Positions 11,656-22,752 of a stretch of 64,000 nucleotides of DNA are shown in pieces. Source of the stretch: Symmetrospora coprosmae (taxonomy: Eukaryota; Basidiomycota; Cystobasidiomycetes; Symmetrosporaceae); the NCBI GenBank assembly GCA_008802785.1, contig VUYT01000002.1, positions 496,001 to 560,000 on the forward strand. The letters are read 5' to 3'. The position numbers were made by a program, and so were the translations under genes. The number at the start of each line of letters is the position of its first letter. Within the stretch, counting starts at the first letter, position 1. The notes beneath the pieces are model-generated. The model did not search any database. It saw nothing but the letters and a program-made list of their open reading frames with translations, and was not told the DNA's origin.

Positions 11656-14600
11656 TCAGATCGGCGTCGCCCCGCCCATTGGACCGGACTCGATACCGCC
11701 CGGTAGCGGCGCATCGTGGCCCTTCTCGGCCTGGGGTCCACCAAAGCCTTTGCTCCAGCCGAGATTCCGCTTCTCCTCCTCGGTCTGATCGTTGAACGGC
11801 CGTGGCCCGACAAGCTTCTCCATATCCTCTCGCGTGATGATCTCCTTCTCCAGCAGGAGAAGCGCGACCTTCTCGACCTGTTCCTTCTTCTCCGTCAGGA
11901 GCTGCGTTGTGCGCCTGTGCGCATCCTTGATGATCTTGCTGACCTGCTCGTCGATGAGCTGCGCCGTCCGCTCGCTGAAAGGCTTGGTGAAGCCCTCCTG
12001 GCGGTCCTGGCCGGATCCATACGAGATGGGGCCGAGTTCCGTCATGCCGTAGTTGGCCGTGAGCTCGCTCGCCATCTTTGTAATCTTCTGCAAGTCGTCC
12101 TGTGCGCCCGTCGTGATTCGGCCAAAAAAGATCTCCTCCGAGACACGCCCGCCAAGGGTCATCATCATTCGGTCGATGAGCTGCTCCGTCGTGAAGAGGA
12201 AGCGTTCCTTCGGCACGTACTGCGCGAAGCCGAGCGTTCCGACTCCGCGTGGTACGATAGACACCTTGAGGCTGTGGGAGTGATGCAAATGTGGCCGAGT
12301 CAGCGTTGGTCACAAGCACACATCATAGCCACGACTACTCACAGGGGGTCGGCGTGCTCGAGGAACCACCCGCAGACGGCGTGTCCAGCCTCGTGATAAG
12401 CGACCGTCTTCTTCTCCTCTGGGCTCATGATTCTGCTCTTCCTCTCCAGTCCAGCAATGACACGGTCGATGGCCTGCTCGAAGTGCGCCTCCGTGACATA
12501 GTCGGCGCCCTTCCGTGCCGCAACGAGCGCAGCTTCATTGCACACATTGGCGATGTCGGCACCGCTAAACCCAGGGGTGTGCACGGCGAGCTTGCGGGCC
12601 AGCGCGGCAATCTCAGGTGAAACGTCAACGTCATCTGGGTTCTCCGGCTCGTCCGACGCCTTCTTGCTCTCTTTGCCCGATGTCTTCGAGTCACTAGACA
12701 GCTTGGTGCTGGCGCTCGGGCTGGGCGGGACGGACGTCGTTGGCCGCGCTGCAGGCGGCGGGGTGGGCTCTTCCGCATGACTGGCGCGGACGATGCCGTT
12801 GTCGTTCAGGTCGACAACAATCTCCCCTCCCTTGTGGTCTTTGTCCTTTGTATCTCCCTCAATCTCGACCGCCTTGGCATTCTGCGTCGCGGGCATGGCG
12901 TCCGCCGCAGGTGCGGCGCTGTTGGGGCCCAAGCTGCTGCTCTCGTCATCTTGTGCCTCTGCCGCGCTCTCCCTGTTTGCCTTCTGCGCCTGCTTCAGGC
13001 TGAGAATGAGAGGGCGCAAGTGGACTTTGAATATCTGCCGCCGGCCCCCAACGTCCGGATTGCCAACGGCAATCTGCCGGTCGAACCGTCCCGGCCGCAG
13101 CAGAGCGTTGTCGAGGACGTCGACCCTGTTCGTGCCCGCGAGCACGACGACCTGCTCCTTTGTGCTGAATCCGTCCATCTCGACAAGCAGCTGGTTGAGC
13201 GTGCTCTCACGCTCGTCGTTGCCGCCGAACTGCCCGCCCTTGCCTCGGGACTTGCCGATGGCGTCAATCTCGTCGATGAAGACGATGGCGGGGGCGTTCT
13301 TGCGGGCCTGGGCAAAGAGATCCCGGACACGCGAAGGACCGACACCGACAAACATCTCGACAAACTCGGAGCCGGAGACGGAGAAGAAGGGCACACCCGC
13401 TTCACCCGCCGTCGCCTTGGCTAGCAACGTCTTTCCCGTTCCAGGCGGTCCGGAGATGATAGCACCTCGCGGGATCTTGGCACCCAGTCGCTGGTACTTC
13501 TTTGGCTCTTGCAGGAACTTGACGAACTCCATGATCTCCTCCTTTGCCTCGTCCATGCCTGCGACATCGTGGAACTTGACCTTTATGTCGGTCTCGTGCT
13601 GTGAGCGGTGATGATGTACTGTAGTTAGCTTTTTCTGACGGACGGCGAGCGAGGGCAACATACGTTGAACATCTTTGCCTTGGACTTGCCAACGCCAAAG
13701 ATACCTCCGGGTCCACCACCCATGCCGCCGCCAGCAGCACCTCCGGCTCTCCTGCTGAGATAATAGAGGAGACCGACGATGAGCAGAGTGGGAGCAAAGC
13801 TGACGAGCGTGTTGGAGATGCTCGTCTCGTCCTTGTAGGCGACAGGCACGCGCTCGGCGCTCGGGATGGAGAGCTCGTTCTGGGCATCGTCGAGCTTGCG
13901 CTCGAACGCCTCGACGCTGCCGATGCTGAAGTAATAGCTCGAGCGTCCGTCTGCTGCAGGCGACTGGGGGTAGAGGACGCCCGTCGCGTTGCTGTGAAGG
14001 TGGACGCGAACCTTGCTCCGGTTGACGACGACGAGCTTGTCGACGAGGCCTTTGTCGAGGAAGGCGGTGCGGAACTCTTGCCAGGTGATCTCGCGTGCAG
14101 ACGAGTCCCCGCCGGAGAAGAGGTGGAAGAGGAGGAGTGCGCCGAGGGGGACGAGGTAAGGACCCAAGCCCTGCGGCCCGCTGGGGAAGCCATTGCCGTC
14201 ACCTCCACTGCCGCCGCTGCCGCCCGTCTTGCTCTTGTTCAGCTTGGACGTCTCGGCGTCCTTGCCTCCTTCGCTCGTATCTGCTCCTCCCAGTCCAAAT
14301 GGAAAGGCGTCCTTCCCTAGCTTCTGCGGCCCCCCACTGCCAGACTTCTTTGCTGCGTTCTGGCCAGTCTTGCCCAGCTGGCCGCCAAAGAAGCCCTCGA
14401 GGCCAGGGAAGGGCGAAGACGAAGCAGGCTTGTCGTTGCTACTGTCCTCTTTCTTCTGTGGCTGCGATGCCTGCTTGTCGGTCTCGACGCCCTCCCTGGC
14501 GCGATCCGACTCTGTGGCCTTGTCAGAGTGAGTGGCGTACCCACGACGGCGCGGCGACAACAAGGACAAGGACGATGGCAGAGCAGCGGAGGTGGACGCT

Positions 14601-14776
14601 GTCGACGTCGATAGTGTGCGCCTGTTGCTGTTGCTCAGCGCCGGCGATTGCGACTGCGCGATCCTGCTCGACGACGACGACGACGACGATGATGATGCGC
14701 CCGCCGGGACGACCCAGCCGAGGCGATGGGGCCTAGCGAGCTGGCTCCTCTGCGAGAGGATGACGGCTCTGCGCAT
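11656..14776 (-). CDS. Mitochondrial m-AAA protease subunit (Afg3/Yta12 type)
   Basis: ATP-dependent zinc protease of the inner mitochondrial membrane, acting in protein quality control and processing on the matrix side. Three exons (14776-13664, 13598-12343, 12271-11656) give 994 residues. The N terminus is Ser/Arg-rich, fitting a mitochondrial presequence. Membrane segments lie near [16 protein letters not shown] and [17 protein letters not shown]. The AAA domain has [11 protein letters not shown], Walker A GPPGTGKT (about 421-428), Walker B IVFIDEID and the arginine-finger region LLRPGRFDR. The M41 protease motif HEAGH is near 773-777. About 125 low-complexity residues (about 570-694) are inserted between FKVHLRPL and the [12 protein letters not shown] helix. 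The start at 14776 is the first ATG giving a presequence; the frame is open upstream. Confidence 0.95.
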
Positions 14777-15032
14777 GGCAGCGATGTGCGGGATGTGCTG
14801 TATGTGTGTATGTACGATATAGTCTCGATGTGAATCCGGACACTGTTGGAGAAGAGAAGAGCGAGGGTGACGCTGACTTGCGTGTGCCCGGGCCGATGCG
14901 GGCGGGCAGAGGGTGGCAAAGAGGAGCATGCACACACAATCATTCGATTATGTTCATTGCAGCTTGGAACGGATCCCCGCTCCAGTCAAATCCGCTATCT
15001 ATACTGTATACAGGTAGCTGCCACCTCCTGAT
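14777..15032. other. Short intergenic region
   Basis: 256 bp upstream of the protease gene and downstream of the NDUFA4-like gene, both minus strand. It should contain the protease promoter. Nothing else is seen. Confidence 0.35.
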
Positions 15033-15821
15033 CTACTTGACCGGCATCGGCTTAAAGTCGGGCGCCTTCTGAACGCCATGGCCATCTGGGTGCTCGGGCA
15101 GCCGGCGGATCTGTGTGCGCAGTACGTGCGAGATGCGCAATACATCAGCAGTCAGCTATCGGTATCGTAGCTGCGACTCGACACGCTGCCAGCGGCAAGT
15201 AACTCACGTCGTTGTCCCCAAAGACTGGCAGAAGTGACCACGTCAGCTGGGCTTCGTGCGGGGCTAGAATCGCCCCAACGCCAGACTCACAGTGTCCTCC
15301 GAGCGTGTACAGAGCAGCGCTGACGGCCTGTGGTGCAAGGTGATGTGTCAGACGGGCGAGCTCCTGACGCTGTTCTCTACACTCTTGAGGGGTCCAGACA
15401 GAGGAAAGCAGCGCACCAGTGTGACAATGCCGTACAGAGGCAGCAGCTCTGGCTGCAGGTAGTTTCGCTTCTGCAGGATGAGCGTCATACCAAGGACGGT
15501 GTCAGTCTGCTTGCAATGCCTCTGGTCACCCGGGTAGGCCCTGCCTAACCTGTCCGCCCTATCGTGGATTCAGGTCCAGCATGATGCCATCAGGAACAGT
15601 CAGCAACCTGGACAAGACGCAAGAAGCTAACTTGAAGGAAACGACACTGCGCCCGCACTCACTTTGCCCTCCGGAGGCGTCTCTTCTTGTGCTCGAGATG
15701 TAGCGTGCAGCGCTCTTGCTCCAGCTGTCGTCGACCGCAGAGGGATCTGCATGGCGGCCGTGCGGGGCGCTGCTGGTGCTGCTGACGACCGCGTCAGGCT
15801 GCGCGTAGTGGGGCGAAGCAT
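15033..15821 (-). CDS. Small mitochondrial inner-membrane protein, NDUFA4/B12D-like
   Basis: Five exons (15821-15663, 15470-15417, 15327-15291, 15224-15208, 15110-15033) join in frame to 114 residues. The N terminus is rich in Arg, Ser, Thr and Ala with no acidic residue in the first 40 (MLRPTTRSLTR), typical of a mitochondrial presequence. It is followed by PELLPLYGIV and VSAALYTLGGHFFGDND, a single membrane segment. This order resembles the NDUFA4 (MLRQ)/B12D family, small subunits tied to complex I or cytochrome oxidase, but the match is weak and from memory. Two exons are very short (37 and 17 nt), which makes the gene easy to miss. An alternative reading is an unrelated one-TM mitochondrial protein. 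Confidence 0.62.
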
Positions 15822-16281
15822 GGTATTCGGAGATGAGGGGATGTCAGTTCAGGTGAGCGTACTGTAGGCGTGCGCTGTGGTTGCTGGCGTTGGCAGGGCA
15901 AAGGGGAGCGCAGCCAGGCAAGCTCTGTCAGGTACGTCACGGCCGGAGCGGCTTTTCGAGGGGGAAGAGCATAGCAGGCAACGAACAGGTTGGTAATGAA
16001 CACCAGAGGACTTCGCGCGCGTGTATTACTATTACACAGAGACCTCAGAGCTAGGTACCAGAGCCATGCCAAACAGCGAAACGAAGGAGAGACAGACTGA
16101 TCTACTAGGTAGCGAGATCTGGCCAAGATTGTGCCCAGATACACCGAGGAAAACGAAAGCTGGCGATGATGGGGAAACCCCCCACAGCTGGAACGAGCGT
16201 ACTGTCCTGAGATCGGAGCGGAAGTGGGTGCAGTGACGAGCGCAGCCTGAAATTATTGGTAATGCGAAGGCGGATGGGGGA
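15822..16281. other. Intergenic region
   Basis: 460 bp between the NDUFA4-like start and the end of the kinase gene, both minus strand. It probably contains the promoter of the former and the 3' UTR of the latter. Open frames on the plus strand have no recognisable domain. Confidence 0.35.
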
Positions 16282-19200
16282 TCATCCCGAATGCGAAGGC
16301 GGCCGCTGCTGCAGCTGATGCCGATACATTTCCTGCGTGAACGGCAGGCCCTGTGTCGCTTGAGCCTGAGCCTGACCCTGTCCGTGCCCGACGAACCCGC
16401 TGTTGCCGCTGAGCGTAGAGTTGTTTGAATGCGTCGAATGGCTCGTTCGCGGCGTGTTGGCGTTGGCGAAGTTGAACTCCTTGGGCGGCTGGTCAAACGA
16501 CTGGATCGGCGGAAGGACAATGGCGTGCGCCTGATGCGGTGGCTGCTGGTACAGCGGGGAACGGCGGCCTTCGCCCGGCACCCCCGTGGGCGAGACCGAG
16601 CTCGGGCGGCCATCTACAGGCTGCTCGGCGGCAGTGAGGCCCTGGAACCGGCCGACGAGGCCATGCTCGAGCGAGGAAGCATTGCTCCCGCCCGTGCCGA
16701 GGTCGCGTCTGGCGTACTGCCCATGGTGCCCGCTGTGCTGGCTCCCGACAGACAGGTGGCTCTGCCCCCCAAAGCTCGAGACGGACGGCGTGCGCCGCAC
16801 GGGCGGGAGGAGCTGGTTCGCGCCACGCGACTGGCGCGACGGCCCCGGGTCGCTGTCCATCGTGTGTGTCGTGCTCACCGTCGAGCCCGTGGCGTGCGAC
16901 GAGATGCTGAACCGGCGCTCCGAGCGCGTCTCGTTGCTCGACATCGAGTGCACATCGTCGTCGTCGTCCCGCCGCCGCGCCTTGTACCGCACATCGGGCG
17001 AGTACTGCTGTCCGTGGCCATGCCCGTGCGCGTTGTAGATGGCCTGCTCCCGCTCGCGCTGCAGCTGCGCCTGCTGCTGCGCCGCCTGCAGGCGCACCCG
17101 TCCGTCCTCGGCAATCTGCGGCAGCTTGGCCGACTGCTGCTGCTTGCGCGCTTCAAGGATGGCGCGCTCGCGTGCTGCCAGCTTCTCCTTCTCGAGCGCC
17201 GCGGCCTGCGCCGGAATGGCTGATTTGACGGGGATCTGATGCTGCCCAAAGTTGTGCAGCGGATCTGCTGCTTGCGCCAGGGCGTTGCGCTTCTGCATGA
17301 CTGCACGCGCCCGGTCTCGGGCCGCCTTCTGCGCGGCGTCGCGCTTGATCTTTTCTGCCTCCTTCGCGATGCGCTCGGCCTCCTTCTTGGCCTTCTTGGG
17401 GTCGAGCGGAAGTGCCGGTTGCGGCGGAGCGAGATCATGCACGCTGCGTTCCGATGGTGTCCGCTTGAGCGATGTCCCAGAGGACGGCATGGACGAGTGG
17501 ATCGATGCAGAAGATGAAGCAGGGTAGCCTGGCGGGTGAATGAGGGGTTGCTGCTGCGGGTGATTGTGCGGCGGCTGCTGGCTCGACGACGAGTTCGAGA
17601 ACACAGATGCCATCCACCCTCTCCCGCTCTTGCCATCCTTGGGCTTGCTCCCCCCGCTTACCTTGAGCGACTCTTGCGAATCGCTCTTCGGGAAGTGCTG
17701 GCTGGGTATAGGCGGGACGGGCGGTCGACTGCAGGCAGCCTGATTCTGGCTGCGCTGCAGCGCTTCCCGCTCAAAGTCGACCGTGAAATTATCGCTGTCA
17801 TGCCTGGCACCCGAGCGACGCAAATTGGAGACTGCAGGGTTGGGCAACGAGTGCGTCGAGTGTGCATATGAGGAGGGCTGGTGGAATTTGGGCGATGGAG
17901 GCGCCTCTCCGTAGCTTGCCGGGAAGGAAAGGATGGATGCAGCTCGGGTGGGCGCAATGCCCTCAAAGATAGACCCGTCGTAGAACGTGGACGCCCCACC
18001 CGCAGAGCCCCGCCGGCCGGAGCCGTTCGAGTAGCCCGAGTATATGGAAGGGTTGTAGTATGAGCTCGACTGCGTCGACGCTGCGTACCCGTTCGCACCC
18101 TGCCGCATCGGGTTTGGCTGGGGCAGGTGATGCTGGTTCGGTAACGGCAGCGGTAAGCCTTGCTGCGCTTCTCCTGGACCCTGTCCAAACGAGTAGATGG
18201 AGCTGGGCACGGGGCTCGGGTTGTCCCTCGAGCGTTCCGCCAGTGTCGACTGGCCTTCGTCTGCACCGTCCATGTTGACGTCGCCGATGACCGATTCTGG
18301 GTAGCCAACACCCGGCGACGACATCTGCGAGCCGGCAAGATTGACATGCATTCCGCCGAGTCCGACAGAGTCGTTCGAGACGAGCGAGTTGGCAATGCTC
18401 GCGTGGCGGTCGCGGCTCTGCGAAGAAGCCGAGTAGTAGTCCTGCTGCGTAGAGTACCCAGAATTTGAAGTCGAGGGGGGCGGCAAACCGGGAAGACCGT
18501 TCGGATACGAAGGTTGCGCATGAGATGGCTGATTCGGGTCGAAAACGGCCTTGTGTGACGACGACTGCTGCGAGTGCGAGGAAGGGACTGTCCGCGGTGA
18601 GGGCATTGCCGAAGGCGCTGGGTGGACATACGCCGCAGCTGCAGCTGCAGATGACGACCCAGCGCCGATGGAGTGATTCGGAGACGCCAAAGCAGCACTC
18701 TTTGCAGCCGCAGCTTGTGCGTGCCGGATGTGATTCGGCAGACTCTGGATGGGCGTAGCGCGCAATTGCGTAGCGACCTGGCTGAAGTAGCTATGCTCGA
18801 GGCACTGTTGCGTCGTAAGACGCGCCTTTGGATCATAGCGCATGAGGTCCTGCATCATCTCCACGAGCTGGACGGGGACCAGGTTGGGATCAAAGAGGGA
18901 GCTAAAGCTGGCTGGCGGGATCTTTGGGAACTGGAAACCAACGCTGCGCGCCATCTTGATGCCACGCTCCCACCCGCCGCCGCCTCGGAGGCGACCGCGC
19001 TCGTCGTGCCCATACTCTGGGCTCGGGTCGCCCATGAGCTCGCAGATGCGGTACACCTGGTCGACCTCGCTCTGCCCTGGGAAGAGCGGCTTGAGGTTGA
19101 CCATCTCTGCGAGGATGGTGCCGACGGCCCACATGTCGACCGGGTTCGAGTAGTCCCGGCTGCGCAGAAGCACCTCGGGCGCGCGGTACCACCGCGTCGA

Positions 19201-20567
19201 GACATACTCGGTGTACGGTGGGCGGCTGCGCGTCTCGCGCGCCAGGCCAAAGTCGGCAATCTTGACAATGGCCACGACGTCCTTCTCTGGCGGCTTGTTG
19301 GTGTATACTGGGTTGCCTGCGTTATGCGGAGCCACAAAGGGCGGGTAATCGGCCAGGCCTGTCGTCGTGATGAGCAAATTCTCCGGCTTCATATCGCGGT
19401 GAAAGTATCCAGACTGGTGGATGTGGTGCAGCCCAGCCAGCATCTGATGTAGCAGGTGCGCGACCAGGCCCGCTGCCAGTGGCCGCCCTTTGCGTGATTT
19501 TGTAAGCTGGTATAGATTGCCCTCCATGCATTCGAAGACAAAGTATAGCTCCTTGGTGGTTGGCAAGATGAAGGCGTCGTAGAGGGGAATGATGTTGGCA
19601 TGCAGAGGTATTGAGCGAAGGGACTGCAGCACCGATTCTAGCGTCAGCACGGGACGGACCGAGAGGAGCCAGTAAGCGATTGCCTCACCTTGAGTTCCTT
19701 CAAACGCATGCACTCTTCCCACCCCCCTTCGAATGCCTTCTTCATGCGTTTGAGCGCGACGAGACGCTTGCCTTTATATTCCGGTCGAGACGATGGTCCC
19801 GGTGGTCCTGTCCCTTTCGGTAGGCTGTGCGGGTTGAAAGCATTGCGCAATATCAGCCGAGATCGCTCTCACTGTGCGAGCAGCGGCCCATGCATACGAC
19901 ACGCAGAGTGAGCCTCGTCAACTCACGCTAGAGGAGAGTGCCAGTCTGCGAGCCATACTGTGCCGAAGCTCCCGTCTCCGACCTCCTTGAGGACGGTGTA
20001 CGACCTTGTGCCCACCGCGGGAACAGGCGCCGGAGGAGGAGGTCCATGGTCGTATACGACGTCGCCGCTGCGTATAAAGCTGCCCGACCCTGTGCTCGAC
20101 GCCGCTGCCGACGTGCTGGAGCTGGCGGTGGCGGGTGAGCTCGACGAGGACGACGAGCCATGCTGATTGTAGTGCGATGCGCCAGAGGCGGACGAGGACG
20201 ACGTCGATGCGTGCCCGTTGACGCCGCTCTGTGCTGAGCTTGCGTGCGAGTGCGCATGTGTACTCGCTCCATTCGCGTGCGAGGCGAGCGAGGCTGGCGA
20301 AGGCGCCTGGTGTTTCTCGAGCGAGAGGCTCCGGGCGTGCTTGAGGAATAGATTCGGGAGTGCAGACGCCATGCTGTTGGTGTTGCTGTGGCTATTGCTA
20401 TGGCTGGCGCTGTTGCTGCTCCCGCTGAGTTGGCTCGCTCCGTGCGAGCTCGAGCCACTGGTACTGCTGTGGCCCTGCTGCGACGAGTGGTATGACTGAC
20501 GATAGCTGACGGTCGGGTTGCCCAGGTTGTGGGTGTGTGCAGGCTGAGCAGTCAGAGTCAGGCTCAT
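16282..20567 (-). CDS. crk1: Crk1/Ime2-like (RCK family) protein kinase
   Basis: Serine/threonine kinase of the Ime2/MAK/ICK (RCK) family; the Ustilago maydis relative Crk1 acts in morphogenesis and mating. Three exons (20567-19927, 19824-19689, 19623-16282) give 1372 residues. The kinase domain starts after a Ser/His-rich leader of about 190 residues: glycine loop EVGDGSFGTVWLA, VALKRMKK lysine, HRDMKPEN, DFGLARE and the dual-phosphorylation loop PPYTEYVSTRWYRAPE. A TEY loop is characteristic of this family. More than 800 residues after the kinase domain are Ser/Pro/Gln-rich, with a charged coiled stretch (KKAKKEAERIAKEAEKIKRD). TEY phosphorylation by an upstream kinase is expected from the family. 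The gene name rests on resemblance to Crk1, not on an alignment. Confidence 0.93.
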
Positions 20568-22752
20568 CGGGCGTCCTTCCGGAGCGGATCACTGGGCAAG
20601 CCTTGCTCTCGTGCTTCTGCTCCCGTCCCCTCTTGCTGCACACCGCGACTGCCCTCCGCCCCGATGACTCTGTAGCTGGCGCCTCAGCCCGCGTGACTGT
20701 GCCAGGCCTGCTCTCCTCTCCTCTCCTCTCCTCTCCTCTGGCACCCAGCGGTCCTGCTCGGATCGCTTCTCGGAGCGCTCCTCGAGTCTCGTCAGAAAAG
20801 GGGCGAGTTCCCCCTCTTCGCGACCCGTGTTCTTTCCTGGGCCTGTCAACCTCAACGTTCCGACAACGCAGCCGGAGTGCCTGGCCTCGTCCGCGGCGAT
20901 TCGCAATGTGATTGCGACTGCAGCCAAAGCAGGCGACGTGACAGCTGTCCGCCCCCAGAGAGACGGTCCGACGGTCGTTCGACGGAGATCTCGGAGGCTT
21001 TGGGGGGTGGGGGTGAGCCGGGGGCTGCCGCGTTTCTGAAGGCTAGCCCCTCTGACGCTGCGGATACACCGGGAGCTGGCTGTTCGCCTGTGAACAGGCC
21101 GGTATTGCCTTTTGAGGCTTCGACTGGACGCGTTACGTGGCTTCTACTGCTCTACGAACTAGCGAGTTCCGAACGAAGTGGCGGCCTCTGGTTAAGCCCG
21201 AGCCGGGGAGACGCGCGCTGGAGCGGAAGGATGGCGGATGGGACGGAGCCAGGCGATCAGAGGATGGACGGAGGAGTGTCCAACCAACTCCTGCCTGTGT
21301 CTGATTCTGTCGATGTGCTGCTGCCTTGTTGTCGTTGCTCGCTGGCGAGAAGAGGGTGCAGAGCGCGCTACCGAGAGTAGCGTAGACCCGATCAGGACTT
21401 TGACTGGTTCGAGCGTGCGCGTGTCGGTTTCGTCGCTGTCGAGCAACAGACAGCACAGCTCAGAGACGCTGGCAAGCTGGGTATGCTCCCTTTCCCTCCT
21501 CTCGGTCTGTGCCTTTGACACTCCTGCTCCTCGCTCCTTGCTTTGAAACGCTGTTCAAGATCTGCTGCGGTTCTTTGAGGTCTGCCGCCAAAAGGGCTGG
21601 CCTGGCTGGCTGCTGTGCTGAATGCCCGCGGCGGCGGCTGCGGCTGCTGGACTGACTGGAGGGAGCTGATTGTGGACGAGAACTACTGGCACGATGGACA
21701 TGCACCGCAATAGCGCAACAACGTCTGCCACTCTCGAACAGTTCTGGAGCTGAGCAGAGATGGGAGATGGGCCTGCAGCTCCCTCTGCGTCGCATCTGTT
21801 CTACCGTACTCGAGCAGGGCTTAGCGTGATCCTGTGCGCCACGCTAGTGGATGCGCGGATCAATGGCCCTGCATCGGGCGGGCGCTGCCGGGGTGCACCA
21901 TGAGTGTAGCAACATTACAACGGCAGCCTGTCTACGTGTACGGTGGCCATATGGGTTTGGTGTACATGGCGGCGCTGCTATGGCGGCGGCTGCTGCTGCT
22001 GGTGATGCCCGCGCATGCTTGCAGCCACGTGCCGCTGACTCAGAGGCCCGCAAGCACAGATGAGAGAGCCTGAGCTGCAGCTCAAGCAGTCATCAATACA
22101 GTACAGGACTGTAAAGTGCTCTCCATCCGGCCAATGCTACACGACAGACCGCTAGCAGGTCGGTAAGTGGCTATGGTGGTTGCGACGACCGAGCTCGAGC
22201 TGACGGACCAACGAGACCGCGCCCAATGCAGACCCCCGAGGGAGCATTCAGTTGGTCGAGCAGCCACAATCTCCCCATCGCCTGCAAACCATGCTGGATC
22301 TGCTCCTGTGCCCTCTTTGCCCGAGCTACCTTTCTGCGTGTCCCCCCTTGCCTTGCCTTGTCCGCTGCAGTGAGTCCCTTGCTCGCTCGCTCCGACTCCC
22401 ATCCTCGGCCATCCCTCTACGCCTTGGCTGCACCATCTGGCTCCTCTGTGCAGCCACCATCCCCTCTATAATAGCAGAGCTGCTCGCGCTCCTATCATAC
22501 TCGGCCTTTGTTGACATTACAGTACAGAACAAGAGCTGCTCGGGGTCCGGGAGTGAGAAGTGGCCGGCCGGTGCGAGCGTGCCTCTGCCTGTGCCTGTGG
22601 TGGCGTCGCTCGGTCACGACTCCCTCATCCATTTTGGGCGGCGAGGAGGCCTGCTGGGGCTGGAGGCGCCTGGCTGGCTGGCATCTCCCTCAGTATCGCT
22701 CGCTTCGCTGCGACTCGTCAACATCCAATCCATAGCAGCAGTAGAAGGAGCC
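20568..22752. promoter_or_regulatory. 2.2-kb divergent spacer between kinase and elongase genes
   Basis: The longest gene-free stretch of the window, between two divergent starts. It carries pyrimidine-rich tracts, including a pentanucleotide microsatellite (listed separately). Several frames stay open because of the GC content, but none has a recognisable domain. One of them, from 22252, runs in frame into the elongase start. Long 5' leaders and regulatory sequence for both genes are the likely content; this is inferred from position. Confidence 0.4.
20711..20739. repeat. (CTCTC)n microsatellite
   Basis: The unit CTCTC repeats almost six times without interruption, about 145 bp upstream of the kinase start codon. 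On the kinase sense strand it reads as a GAGAG purine tract. It may be part of the promoter or 5' UTR. Confidence 0.85.

Noticed and set aside
12650-13010. An unspliced intron in the m-AAA protease gene
   Set aside because: No donor and acceptor pair removes the segment in frame, and the sequence is stop-free over more than 120 codons.
14650-14710. GAC/GAT triplet tract as a microsatellite of its own
   Set aside because: It is the serine run of the protease presequence read on the other strand.
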